The notes: generated from the letters alone by a model not told the origin. 39,420 nucleotides of DNA from Candidatus Anaerofilum excrementigallinarum (GCA_019115305.1 DXDW01000224.1:1-39420); one strand, 5' to 3'; shown: positions 1-8,151, counted from the first letter of the stretch. Numbers and translations are program-made.

Positions 1-35
1 ATACAACCAGAGAAGCGAGAAAAGGGGGCAGGAAA

Positions 36-188
36 ATGGCGCAAGAGATTCGATGGGTGGTGCGAGAAATATTCCGCTGCCCGCAGCCGGAGCAGCGCCG
101 GGAAATGCTGCGGGCCCGGATGGAGGAATACGCCCGGCTGCTCCAGGCCCAGGGGGCCTATGCAAAACAGGAGGAAAAGGAGCCATGA
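36..188 (+). CDS. Small hypothetical protein coupled to the recombinase
   Basis: A 50-codon ORF opens with ATG at 36 behind a purine-rich ribosome binding site (AGGGGGCAGGAAA). Its stop overlaps the next start as ATGA (185-188), so it is probably translationally coupled to the recombinase. The product is charged and likely helical: it starts MAQEIRWVVREIF, has a central Arg/Glu-rich stretch, and ends KQEEKEP. I recognise no domain. The coupling suggests it belongs to the same mobile unit, perhaps as an accessory or directionality factor, but that is inference. It could also be the tail of a degraded gene, though the ribosome binding site and overlap argue for a real small gene. Confidence 0.6.
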   Translation: MAQEIRWVVREIFRCPQPEQRREMLRARMEEYARLLQAQGAYAKQEEKEP

Positions 189-1696
189 AGGCGGCCATCT
201 ACTGCCGCCTGAGCAAGGAGGACGAAAAAAGCGGCCGGCAGGAGTCCGAGAGCATCCACAACCAGAAAACCATGCTGCTGCGGTATGCCCGGGAACAGGG
301 GTACGAGGTGTACGGGGTCTACTGCGACGAGGACTATTCCGGCGCCGACCGGGACCGGCCCGCCTTTGTGCAGCTGCTGCAGGACGCCCGGGAAGGGCGG
401 TTTCAGGTGCTGCTGGTCAAGACCCAGTCCCGGTTTACCCGGGATATGGAGCTGGCGGAAAAGTACCTCCACGGTCTCTTCCCCCAGTGGGGCATCCGGT
501 TTATCGCTCTGGTGGACCATGTGGACACCGCCGACGAGGCGGGCAAAAAAAGCCGCCAGCTCAACGGGCTTATCAACGAGTGGTATCTGGAGGATCTGTC
601 GGCCAACGTTCGCTCGGTGCTCACCCACAAGCGCCGGGCGGGGCGGTATATCGCGGCTTTTGCCCTCTATGGCTACAAAAAGGACCCCGCCGACTCGGGC
701 CATCTGGTGGTGGACCCTCCGGCGGCCGCGGTGGTGCGGGAAATCTACGCCATGTATCTGGCGGGCAGCGGCGCCGCCCGCATCGCCAAGGCCCTCAACA
801 GCCGCAACATCCCCACCCCCACCCAGTACCGGCAGGGGGGCGGGACATCGGCGGGGGTGTGGAGCAAGGCCACCGTCTGCCGCATCCTCACCAACCGCAG
901 CTATATGGGGGACCTGGAGCAGGGCCGCTGCCGGCGGGTGAGCTACAAATGCAAAAAGACGGTCTGGCTGCCCCGGGAGGAGTGGATCGTAGTTCCGGGC
1001 ACCCACCAGCCCATTGTGGAGCCTGCCGTCTTTGCCCAGGTGCAGCGAATGCTGGCCAGCCGCAGCCGCAGCGGCGGCCGGGGACAGGTGAACCCCTTGG
1101 CGGGCAAGGTGTTCTGCGGGGTGTGCGGGGCGGGGATGGAGCAGACCTGCTCGGGCTACCGCCCCGCCGACGGCAGCGGGCCCCGGCGGTATTTCCGCTG
1201 CCGCATGGCCCAGCGGGCCCCCGGCCGCTGCCCCGGTCAGCCCTATGTTCCGGCTGTGCAGCTGCAAAAGCTGGTGCTGGACTGCCTGTGCCGGCAGCTG
1301 GAGCAGGCGGGGCCGTTTCTGCCTCCGGAGGATAAAAAAACAGCCCCGGGACCGGGGCTGGAAGCAGAGAGAAAACGACTGCAGGGGGAGATGGAGCGGC
1401 GGCAGCGGGCGCTGGAGCAGCTGTACCTGGACCGGGGCGGCGGCAGCTTGGACCAGGGGCGGTTCGAGACCCTGCGCCGGGATTTTCTGGCCCAGTTGGA
1501 AGGGCTGGAAAAGGCCCGGGCAGCGCTGGAAGAGCAGCCGGAAGGCCCCGCCCTGACGGCGGAGGACTGGCAGCGGGAACTGAACTGCCCGGCTGCCTTG
1601 CGCCGGGAGCTGGTCTGCCTTCTGGTGGACCGGGTGACGGTGTTTCCGCCAAACGAAAAAGGGGAGCGGGTGGTAGAAATCCAATGGGGTTTTTAG
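185..1696 (+). CDS. Large serine recombinase (resolvase/invertase superfamily)
   Basis: This 503-residue protein should catalyse site-specific DNA recombination through a serine–DNA phosphodiester intermediate. The N-terminal resolvase domain (about 1-145) starts MKAAIYCRLS, giving catalytic Ser10 and Arg8, with further conserved arginines in QSRFTRD (R83, R86). A recombinase domain follows (about 155-290), then a zinc ribbon with C311, C314, C339 and C349, and a coiled coil (about 392-450), the usual large-serine-recombinase order. The start at 185 is preferred to an in-frame ATG at 53 because the family begins at the MKAAIYCR strand and an AGGAGGAAAAGGAG site precedes it. It looks intact. 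Its stop overlaps the stop of the convergent AraC gene. It may be one of a tandem set of recombinases running out of the window; no attachment site was recognised. Confidence 0.93.
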   Translation: MKAAIYCRLSKEDEKSGRQESESIHNQKTMLLRYAREQGYEVYGVYCDEDYSGADRDRPAFVQLLQDAREGRFQVLLVKTQSRFTRDMELAEKYLHGLFPQWGIRFIALVDHVDTADEAGKKSRQLNGLINEWYLEDLSANVRSVLTHKRRAGRYIAAFALYGYKKDPADSGHLVVDPPAAAVVREIYAMYLAGSGAARIAKALNSRNIPTPTQYRQGGGTSAGVWSKATVCRILTNRSYMGDLEQGRCRRVSYKCKKTVWLPREEWIVVPGTHQPIVEPAVFAQVQRMLASRSRSGGRGQVNPLAGKVFCGVCGAGMEQTCSGYRPADGSGPRRYFRCRMAQRAPGRCPGQPYVPAVQLQKLVLDCLCRQLEQAGPFLPPEDKKTAPGPGLEAERKRLQGEMERRQRALEQLYLDRGGGSLDQGRFETLRRDFLAQLEGLEKARAALEEQPEGPALTAEDWQRELNCPAALRRELVCLLVDRVTVFPPNEKGERVVEIQWGF

Positions 1697-2562
1697 CGGA
1701 GCTGGGCGCTGAAATACCGGGTGGGGGAAAGGCCCATCTTCTCCTTGAACACCCGGGAAAAATGGGAGAGCCCGCCGAAGCCGCAGTCCAAAGCCAGCTG
1801 GGTGAGGGGACAGCGGCCCTCCCGCAGCTCCATGAGCTCGATGGCCTTGCTGATGCGGAAATAACACAGGTAGGTGGAAAAATTCATGTTCAGCCGGGTG
1901 GAGAACAGCCCGGCCAGCTGCCGGGAGGAGACGCCGCAGTATTCCGCCAGCCGGTCGATGGTGATTTTTTCGGCGTAGTGCTGCTGGATATATTGGGCCG
2001 CCAAAATGAGGTGGCGGTTTCCCGGCAGGCTGTGGGGCAGAATCTCCCGCTGCACCTGCCGGCTGAGCAGCAGGATCAGCTGGAACAGGTACAGATCGCA
2101 CATCCGGCGGTAGTTGGGCTGCTTTTGCTCCAGCTCCTGCTTGAGGTAGAGCACACAGCTGTAAAACTGGGGGCTGGCGGTCTGTTTGAGAAACCGCCGG
2201 CGGTTCATGGCCAGGTCGATGAGAAAGTACAGCTGGCCGTCCTGGAGAGAATCGGAAAACAGCCGTCGAAAGGAATCGGCGTGGAAATGCAGCTGCAAAA
2301 TGCTGCAGCCCTGGGGCCCGGCGTCGGAGCAATGGGGGATGCGGGGGTAGATCACCAGATATTCGTTTTCCCGCAAGGTCACCCGGGTCTGGAACAGGGT
2401 AAGGTCGATCTGTCCCGCGGTGCAGATGATCAGCTCCACCGTGGGGTGGAGGTGGGTGGAAAAATGGTCCAGCGGGGCCAGATCCTGCAGACAGGCATTG
2501 TCCACCATGGACGGCGTATCTTTGCCCAGCAGCGCCGCCTGGAGATAATCTTGCCGCGGCAT
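1693..2562 (-). CDS. AraC family transcriptional regulator
   Basis: This 289-residue regulator has an N-terminal cupin-like sensing region (about 20-150, with HLHPTVELIICTAGQ and YLVIYPRIPHCSD) and a C-terminal double helix-turn-helix of the AraC/XylS type (about 185-289, containing ITIDRLAEYCGVSSRQL and the signature CGFGGLSHFSRVFKEKMG). The start at 2562 is chosen because a GGGGGG ribosome binding site lies about 8 bases upstream and the cupin region begins soon after; a longer frame to 2700 would run through the promoter region. It is divergent from the uroporphyrinogen decarboxylase family gene and most likely controls it, probably in response to a small organic ligand. The 3' end overlaps the recombinase stop by four bases with no terminator between them. 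Confidence 0.92.
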   Translation of the reverse strand: MPRQDYLQAALLGKDTPSMVDNACLQDLAPLDHFSTHLHPTVELIICTAGQIDLTLFQTRVTLRENEYLVIYPRIPHCSDAGPQGCSILQLHFHADSFRRLFSDSLQDGQLYFLIDLAMNRRRFLKQTASPQFYSCVLYLKQELEQKQPNYRRMCDLYLFQLILLLSRQVQREILPHSLPGNRHLILAAQYIQQHYAEKITIDRLAEYCGVSSRQLAGLFSTRLNMNFSTYLCYFRISKAIELMELREGRCPLTQLALDCGFGGLSHFSRVFKEKMGLSPTRYFSAQLR

Positions 2563-2589
2563 TCCGCAGCCCCCCTTTCCTTTGGCTCC

Positions 2590-2618
2590 ACTATAACACA
2601 GCCGCAGCTTTTTTGCAA
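2590..2618 (-). promoter_or_regulatory. Promoter of the AraC gene
   Basis: On the minus strand, TTGCAA (2613-2618) and TATAGT (2590-2595) are 17 bases apart, with a TG one base before the -10 box. It lies about 30 bases upstream of the AraC start. Confidence 0.7.
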
Positions 2619-2677
2619 AAAGAAACAAATCCGCCCCCTTTTTCTTCCGTTTTGTGCAAGCGGGGCGGGCAGGGGAA

Positions 2678-2686
2678 TGGTATACT
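2678..2686 (+). promoter_or_regulatory. Extended -10 promoter of the URO-D family gene
   Basis: TGGTATACT fits the extended -10 consensus TGnTATAAT. No convincing -35 box sits at the right distance, which fits a promoter that needs an activator such as the divergent AraC protein. It is followed by the AAGGAG ribosome binding site for the ATG at 2718. Confidence 0.6.
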
Positions 2687-2717
2687 GAGGACAAATCCAA
2701 ACAAGGAGATGTCTGCC

Positions 2718-3794
2718 ATGACCCAGCGCGAAAATCTGCTGGCCCTGCTGCGCCGCCAGCCCTATGAATTTGTGCCTGTGGAATTTATGCTCTGTCCCAG
2801 CCTGGTGGAGGAGTACCGCCGGCAGGAAAACCAGCCCGAGCTGCCCTACGAGGACTATTTCCAGCTGCCCTGGCGGCGGGTGGGAGATCTCGTCCCCGAC
2901 GACACCGATCTGTCCCGCTTTGAGAAGTACCACGAAGGCCGCCTGAACGACCGGGTGACCATCGACGAGTGGGGCGTGGGCCACGAATCCACCCCCACCT
3001 CCATGCACATGACCAAAATGTTGTTCCCCCTGGAGGACGCCGAGGATGTGCAGGAGATTCTGGACTACCCCCTGCCCAGCTATTCGCTGAAAAACAACGC
3101 CGACCTGGCCGACCGGGTGAAGGCCCTCCACGACCGGGGTATCGCCTCGGTGGGCAATATGCAGTGCACCATCTGGGAGACTTCCTGGTATCTGCGGGGT
3201 ATGGAGAATCTCATGATGGACATGCTCACCGACGAGGAGATGGCCGCCGCCATCCTGGACCGGGTGGCCGCCATGAGCACCCAGCGGGCGCTGCTGTACG
3301 CCAACGCCGGCTGCGACATTCTGTTCCTGGGTGACGACATCGGCATGCAGCACAGCATCATGATGAGCCGCGAGCTGTACACCACCTGGATTCAGCCCCG
3401 GCTGAAAAAGCTCATCGCCGCCGTAAAGGCGGTGCGCCCCGACATCATCGTCTTTTACCACTCCTGCGGGTTCATCGAGCCGCTGATCGACGACCTCATC
3501 GACGCGGGCATCGACGTGCTCAACCCCATCCAGAGCGAGTGCATGGATTTTGCCGAAATCTATGCCAAATACCACGGCAGGCTGGTGTTCCACGGCACCA
3601 TCGGCACCCAGACCGTGATGCCCTTCGGCACCCCGGAAGAGGTGCGGGCCGAGGTGTGGAAAAACCTGGATATTGCCAAGGAGGGCGGGCTGTTTGTGGC
3701 CCCCACCCACCTGCTGGAGCCGGAAGTGCCCTGGCAGAACATTCTGGCCTATGTGCAGGCCTGCCGGGAATATCCCCTTTCCCGCCGGGGCTGA
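2718..3794 (+). CDS. Uroporphyrinogen decarboxylase family protein
   Basis: This 358-residue protein has the URO-D/MtaA-like TIM-barrel fold signature. The C-terminal half carries the metal-site motif HSCG (H248, C250), as in the corrinoid and coenzyme M methyltransferases of the superfamily, followed by DAGIDVLNPIQ and HGTIGTQTVMPFGTPEEV, typical of the family. True heme-pathway HemE differs, and no other heme gene is nearby, so methyl transfer to or from a corrinoid or other small molecule is more likely than uroporphyrinogen decarboxylation. No corrinoid protein is adjacent, so the substrate is unknown. The start at 2718 has AGGAG nine bases upstream; an ATG at 2709 is too close to that site. 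The gene is divergent from an AraC regulator and ends in a strong terminator. Confidence 0.85.
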   Translation: MTQRENLLALLRRQPYEFVPVEFMLCPSLVEEYRRQENQPELPYEDYFQLPWRRVGDLVPDDTDLSRFEKYHEGRLNDRVTIDEWGVGHESTPTSMHMTKMLFPLEDAEDVQEILDYPLPSYSLKNNADLADRVKALHDRGIASVGNMQCTIWETSWYLRGMENLMMDMLTDEEMAAAILDRVAAMSTQRALLYANAGCDILFLGDDIGMQHSIMMSRELYTTWIQPRLKKLIAAVKAVRPDIIVFYHSCGFIEPLIDDLIDAGIDVLNPIQSECMDFAEIYAKYHGRLVFHGTIGTQTVMPFGTPEEVRAEVWKNLDIAKEGGLFVAPTHLLEPEVPWQNILAYVQACREYPLSRRG

Positions 3795-3812
3795 TCTTGC
3801 AGCCTGCCGCCC

Positions 3813-4481
3813 TCATGGGGCCGGTCCGGACGCCCTTGTGCTCCGGGCCGGCCCTTTTGTTGTGGGTTTGGCTGCGCCCGCCCAGGTGGGGTAGACCTCG
3901 CTGGAGGCCACGTTGGCGATGTAGTACCGGAAGCTCACGGTGACGTTCTGGGCGCTGGCCGAGGGCTTGCCCAGATGCACCGTGATGTATTCGGGGATGA
4001 TGGGCTGTTCCAGCACCCGGGGCTGGCAGACGGTGAGCGGCTCGGGGCCGCTGCCGCTGGTGCCCGCAAACAGGGAGTGCTCCGGTACCAGAATTACGTC
4101 CTGGGCGGCGGACTGGGGATCGGCCTCGTCTGCGGGGGTCATATCCAGATTGGCCAAAGTGATCTGGCCGTCAAAGATCTGCACCCCCCGGATGGTGAGA
4201 GGATAGTAGCCCGACGCCGTGGCTTGGATGTCCACGGTGGCGTAGGGCCGCACGGTGGTGTTGTTTTCGTCCAGAGAATAGCTGGCCGCCGGGGCGGTGA
4301 CCGGAATGTCCGGCCCGATGCCGTCGGCGTCGGTGAAAACGGTCATATCCAGGCCGTCGCCGGTGATGTGTACCGTCACATCGGGCACTGGGCCGGAAAA
4401 ACGGGCCGCGAAGCTGCGCAGCCGCAGGGTGCCCTGGCCGGATACCGGGCCCGGGCAGCCGATGCAGTTAGAATTGCTCAT
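3813..4481 (-). pseudogene. C-terminally truncated spore-type peptidoglycan-binding protein
   Basis: The start is sound: ATG at 4481 behind AAGGAGG. The predicted product has 222 residues. After a Cys-containing N-terminus (MSNSNCIGCPG) it shows a carboxypeptidase-regulatory-like beta domain (about 15-110, with TVDIQATASGYYPLTIRGVQIFDG-type strands) and then the conserved block IPEYITVHLG…VSFRYYIANVASSEVYPTW. In the Clostridia family I recall, that block leads into a long hydrolase-like region and a C-terminal peptidoglycan-binding domain, in proteins of 400 or more residues. Here homology stops right after YPTW, and the last 24 or so residues are read from the complement of the neighbouring terminator. 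An intact convergent gene lies beyond, so the missing part has been deleted. A functional short form is possible but less likely. Confidence 0.65.
3818..3860 (+). terminator. Rho-independent terminator of the URO-D family gene
   Basis: A 13-bp GC-rich stem (3818-3830 with 3842-3854, one G-T wobble) is followed by TTTTGTTGT. Read on the other strand it forms the anomalous C-terminus of the truncated spore-type gene. Confidence 0.8.
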
Positions 4482-4603
4482 ATGCAAAGCCTCCTTTGTG
4501 GCAAAAGGCTCAGGGCGCAGCTGCCGCGGGATATACGGCCCTGCGCCATGCCTGGTGCAGCATATTCCGGCTTCGGGCGGCGGGTGCGGCGGCCGGGGCC
4601 GTC

Positions 4604-4632
4604 TTGGCAAGGCGGGGATTTTGTATTATACT
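4604..4632 (+). promoter_or_regulatory. Promoter of the aldose epimerase–tcdA operon
   Basis: TTGGCA (4604-4609) and TATACT (4627-4632) are separated by 17 bases, about 40 bases upstream of the start codon at 4672. Confidence 0.8.
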
Positions 4633-4671
4633 GGTGGGTACAAGAATACCCGCTGTAAGGGAGGAAAAACC

Positions 4672-5544
4672 ATGCAGTATACCATTGAAAATGAAATTTT
4701 GTCTCTCACCGTCGACACCCACGGCGCCGAGATGGTGTCTTTGATCCACAAGGCCACCGGAGCCCAGCTGCTCTGGAACGCCGGCGAGGCCTGGAACCGC
4801 CATGCCCCCATCCTGTTCCCCTATACCGGCAAGGTGCTGGAAGGGAAATTTGCCGTGGACGGGGTGGAGTACGCCGGCGGCCAGCACGGCTTTGCCCGGG
4901 ATATGGAGCACGAGATGACCGCCCTGGAAAAGGACGCGGTGGAATTTGCCCTCTGCAGCAGCCCTGCTACCCTGGAAAAATTCCCCTTCCCCTTTGTGCT
5001 GCGCACCCGCTACACCCTGAACGGGGCCACCGTGCGCCACACCGTGAAGGTGGAAAACCCCGGCGAAGGGACGCTGCGGTTCGGCCTGGGCTTCCATCCC
5101 GGCTTTATCTGCCCCTTTGACGCCGACCACGACACCCAGGACTACGAGTTCCGGTTCGACGTTCCCCAGAGCCCCCTGGTACAGGAGACCCCCGGCGGCT
5201 TCTGCGACGGCGTGCACCGGATGATGGAAAACAGCGCTGTGATCCCCCTCACCGACCAGCTTTTCGCGGATGATTCCATCTGCATGACCGAGCTGTCCGC
5301 CCAGAGCCTGTCTCTGGTGGAAAAGGACACCGGCCGCCGGGTGGAGGTGAAGATCCAGGGCTTCCCCTATGTGCTGATCTGGAGCGCCCCCACCAAGAAG
5401 ATCCAGTTTGTCTGCATCGAGCCCTGGCATTCTCTGCCCGACCGGGTGGATGCCTCCGGCCGCTGGGAGGATAAGCCCTGCGCCGCCGCCCTTGCCCCGG
5501 GCGAGAGCTGGCAGACCAACCTGGACATGACCTTTGTGCGCTGA
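4672..5544 (+). CDS. Aldose 1-epimerase family protein (LacX-like)
   Basis: This 290-residue cytoplasmic protein belongs to the galactose mutarotase-like superfamily, which interconverts alpha and beta anomers of sugars. Visible family features are the substrate-contact region ILFPYTGK (about 47-54), QHGFARD (H72), the central GLGFHPGF with the expected catalytic His142, and the late acidic motif CIEPWHSLPD, typical of LacX/YeaD-like members. Length is normal for the family. The start at 4672 has a GGGAGG ribosome binding site. The stop overlaps the next start (TGATG), so it is co-translated with tcdA. The exact sugar cannot be read from sequence; no galactose operon is adjacent. Confidence 0.9.
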   Translation: MQYTIENEILSLTVDTHGAEMVSLIHKATGAQLLWNAGEAWNRHAPILFPYTGKVLEGKFAVDGVEYAGGQHGFARDMEHEMTALEKDAVEFALCSSPATLEKFPFPFVLRTRYTLNGATVRHTVKVENPGEGTLRFGLGFHPGFICPFDADHDTQDYEFRFDVPQSPLVQETPGGFCDGVHRMMENSAVIPLTDQLFADDSICMTELSAQSLSLVEKDTGRRVEVKIQGFPYVLIWSAPTKKIQFVCIEPWHSLPDRVDASGRWEDKPCAAALAPGESWQTNLDMTFVR

Positions 5545-6275
5545 TGGGGATGGAGGAGCGCACCGCCCTGCTGCTGGGAGCGCAGGGCATGGAAAAACTG
5601 GCCGGCGCCCATGTGCTGCTCTTTGGCCTGGGCGGAGTGGGCAGCTATACCGCCGAGGCTCTGGCCCGCAGCGGGGTAGGGGCCCTTACCCTGGTGGATG
5701 ACGATGTGGTGGCCGAAAGCAACCTCAACCGCCAGTTGGTGGCCCTGCGCAGCACTTTGGGCCAGTCCAAAGCCGAGGTGGCGGCCCGGCGCATTGCCGA
5801 CATTGCCCCCGGTTGCCGGGTGACGCCGGTGCGGCTGTTCTACACCCCGGAAACAGCCGATCAGCTGCCCTTTGCGGGGTACGATTATGTCATCGACGCG
5901 GTGGACACCGTGAGCGCCAAGCTGGAGATCATCCGGCGGGCCAAGGAGGCCGGGGTGCCGGTGATCAGCTGCATGGGCACCGGCAACAAGCTGCATCCCG
6001 AAAAGCTGGAGGTCACCTGGCTGGACAAAACCCAGGGCTGCCCCTTGGCCCGGGTGATGCGCCGGGAATGCAAGGCCCGGGGACTGGGCCGGGTGCGGGT
6101 GGTCTATTCCACCGAGCCCCCCATCCGCCACGCCGGGGACACCACTCCCCAGGCGGCGGGGGACCGGCCGGGTAATGCCAAAAAAAGCACCCCTGGCAGC
6201 GCCGCCTTTGTGCCCGGCTGCGCCGGGCTGATGCTGGCGGCCGAAGTGGTGCGGGCCATCGCCGGGGCGGAATGA
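5544..6275 (+). CDS. tcdA: tRNA threonylcarbamoyladenosine dehydratase (TcdA)
   Basis: This 243-residue E1-like enzyme of the ThiF/MoeB/HesA family should use ATP to dehydrate the t6A37 base of ANN-decoding tRNAs to its cyclic form. The nucleotide-binding loop GLGGVGS is at 28-34, followed by the family signature VDDDVVAESNLNRQLVA and by IDAVDTVSAKL; the C-terminus has the TcdA-like GSAAFVPGCAGLMLA segment. Length matches the family. It starts inside the stop codon of the preceding gene, so translation is coupled. There is no ThiS- or MoaD-like partner nearby, which favours TcdA over a sulfur-carrier adenylase. Confidence 0.9.
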   Translation: MGMEERTALLLGAQGMEKLAGAHVLLFGLGGVGSYTAEALARSGVGALTLVDDDVVAESNLNRQLVALRSTLGQSKAEVAARRIADIAPGCRVTPVRLFYTPETADQLPFAGYDYVIDAVDTVSAKLEIIRRAKEAGVPVISCMGTGNKLHPEKLEVTWLDKTQGCPLARVMRRECKARGLGRVRVVYSTEPPIRHAGDTTPQAAGDRPGNAKKSTPGSAAFVPGCAGLMLAAEVVRAIAGAE

Positions 6276-6306
6276 GCCCCAAATCTTGGAAAACGAGGAA
6301 CAGACA

Positions 6307-7404
6307 ATGGAAACGAAACAGGCAATCGTCAACGGCGCACCGGTAAAATATATCCAGAAACCGGGCCTTCTGCGGGAGCTGGGCCGCTGGTGCCGGCCCT
6401 GGTGCAATACCGGCCATGTGCTGGTCATTGCGGCCGATCATATCCTGCGCCAGCAGGCTGCCGCCATCAAGGCGGGCTTTACCCGGGAAGGGCTGCGGGC
6501 CGAACTGGAAGAATTCGGGGGCGAGTGCTGCAACGCCGAGATCAACCGGCTGCAGAGCGCCCTGCTGCGCTGCCACGGCGGCCTGGTGGTGGGCATCGGC
6601 GGCGGCAAGGTGCTGGACACCGCCAAAGCGGTGGCCCATTTTGCCAAGGTGCCGGTGGCGGTGGCCCCCACGGCGGCCTCCAGCGACGCGGCTTCCAGCG
6701 CCCTGGCGGTGCTGTATACCGAGGACGGCCGGCTGGACCGGTATCTGCCTCTGGCCCACAATCCCCAGATGGTGCTGGCCGACAGCCAGGTCATCGCGGC
6801 GGCGCCGCCCCGGCTGCTGGCCGCGGGCATGGGCGACGCCCTCTCCACCTGGTACGAGGCCCGGGCCTGTACCCTTTCGGGAGGAACCACCGGAGCCGGG
6901 GGATGCTGCGGCGTGGCGGCCCTCTCTCTGGCCCGGGGATGCCGGGATATTCTGTTTGCCAGCGGCGAAAAGGCACTGGAGGACGTCAAGGCCGGCCAAC
7001 TGACCAGCGCCGTGGAGCAGGTGATCGAGGTGAACCTCTACCTCAGCGGCCTGGGCTTTGAAAACGGCGGTCTGGCGGCGGCCCACGCCGTGGCCAACGG
7101 CTTTGCCCGGCTGAGCCTGTCGCCGGCCATGCACGGAGAACTGGCCGCCTTCGGCACTCTGGTGCAGCTGGTGCTGGAAAAGGACCAGGCCGAACTGCCC
7201 CGGGTGATGGAGTTCTGCCGCCATGTGGGACTGCCGGTCTGCCTGGAAGACCTGGGCTGCGGACAGCTGGGAGAAGAGATGCTGCTGCTGGCGGCGGAAA
7301 AGGCCTGTGCCCCCGAATTTTCCATGGGCAATATGCCCTTTGCCGTCACCCCTGAGGAGCTCTGCCGGGCTATCCTCACCCTCAACCAGTTGGCGCGGGA
7401 ATAA
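6307..7404 (+). CDS. Glycerol dehydrogenase-like metal-dependent alcohol dehydrogenase
   Basis: This 365-residue protein belongs to the iron-containing/GldA alcohol dehydrogenase family and probably oxidises glycerol or reduces a hydroxyketone with NAD(H). The dinucleotide-binding motif GIGGGKVLDTAKAV is at 96-109, with the PTAASSDAASS loop after it. The expected metal ligands are present: D177 in GMGD, H260 in AAAHAVANG and H276 in AMHGE. The ATG at 6307 behind ACGAGGAACAG is preferred to an upstream in-frame TTG at 6286. It follows tcdA by 31 bases and probably belongs to the same transcript, which ends in the terminator just after it. Glycerol-1-phosphate dehydrogenase-like or other substrates remain possible. 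Confidence 0.85.
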   Translation: METKQAIVNGAPVKYIQKPGLLRELGRWCRPWCNTGHVLVIAADHILRQQAAAIKAGFTREGLRAELEEFGGECCNAEINRLQSALLRCHGGLVVGIGGGKVLDTAKAVAHFAKVPVAVAPTAASSDAASSALAVLYTEDGRLDRYLPLAHNPQMVLADSQVIAAAPPRLLAAGMGDALSTWYEARACTLSGGTTGAGGCCGVAALSLARGCRDILFASGEKALEDVKAGQLTSAVEQVIEVNLYLSGLGFENGGLAAAHAVANGFARLSLSPAMHGELAAFGTLVQLVLEKDQAELPRVMEFCRHVGLPVCLEDLGCGQLGEEMLLLAAEKACAPEFSMGNMPFAVTPEELCRAILTLNQLARE

Positions 7405-7411
7405 AATTTTT

Positions 7412-7453
7412 GCCGCCGGGCTTCGCTTGTGCCGAAACCCGGCGGCTTTTTTT
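7412..7453 (+). terminator. Rho-independent terminator
   Basis: The stem GCCGCCGGG / CCCGGCGGC (7412-7420 with 7438-7446) is followed by seven T residues. It ends the epimerase–tcdA–dehydrogenase unit. Confidence 0.9.
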
Positions 7454-7492
7454 GGCGCAATCCATGAAAATAACGATTTTTCGAAAAATTTG

Positions 7493-7521
7493 TTGCTCTG
7501 TTCTGGGGGCTGCGGTATAAT
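7493..7521 (+). promoter_or_regulatory. Promoter of the histidine phosphatase gene
   Basis: TTGCTC (7493-7498) and a perfect TATAAT (7516-7521) are 17 bases apart, in an AT-rich stretch right after the preceding terminator. Confidence 0.75.
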
Positions 7522-7599
7522 AAAGTATAACCAAAGAGCCATCGGAACCTATTCCAGTGCCAGCCGCGTACAGGGCCCTGCCGGGGCCGGGAGGTGCTT

Positions 7600-8151
7600 A
7601 TGGAACTTGTCTTGATCCGTCATGGAGAACCGGACCGAAGTATGCTGGAAAACCGGGGATTTGTGGGCCACGGGTACGACCTGGTCCCCCTCACTCCCCG
7701 GGGTGTGGAGCAGGCCCGGCGGGCTGCGGCCAGCCCTCTGCTGGAGGGAGCCCAGCTTCTGGTGACATCGCCCTATACCCGGGCCATGCAGACCGCCGCC
7801 GAGATCTGCCGGATCACCGGGCTGGAAATGCGGGTGGAACTGGATCTGCGGGAACTGGAAAAGGACCTCACCGGCCGCTGCGACAGCCTGCGGGAGATCG
7901 AGCGGCTGCACCAGGATTTTCTGGCCTGTCACGGGGAATATCCCCCGGGAGAGACCCGCAAATGGGAGACGGTGAGCCAGCTTTCGGCCCGGGTCTGTCC
8001 GGTGCTGGACCGGTATGCCCACTACGACAAGATCGTGGTGGTGACCCACGGCGGGGTGATCCGGCGGTTCATCAAGCAGATCAAGATCGAGTACGCCCAG
8101 CCCTATCTGGTGCAGGTCACCAGCCCGGTGCAGTGCTACGGGTGGGTGTGA
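7600..8151 (+). CDS. Histidine phosphatase family protein
   Basis: This 183-residue protein belongs to the phosphoglycerate-mutase-like histidine phosphatase superfamily. The phospho-accepting motif RHGEP is at the N-terminus (His8), then SPYTRAMQTA with the conserved Ser and Arg, an acidic RELEKDL segment, and THGGVIRRF with the second catalytic His. The start at 7600 is preferred to a GTG at 7594, which lies inside the GGGAGG ribosome binding site. The substrate is unknown; such proteins act on phosphosugars, nucleotides or cofactor precursors. It has its own promoter and terminator, so context gives no further hint. Confidence 0.88.
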   Translation: MELVLIRHGEPDRSMLENRGFVGHGYDLVPLTPRGVEQARRAAASPLLEGAQLLVTSPYTRAMQTAAEICRITGLEMRVELDLRELEKDLTGRCDSLREIERLHQDFLACHGEYPPGETRKWETVSQLSARVCPVLDRYAHYDKIVVVTHGGVIRRFIKQIKIEYAQPYLVQVTSPVQCYGWV

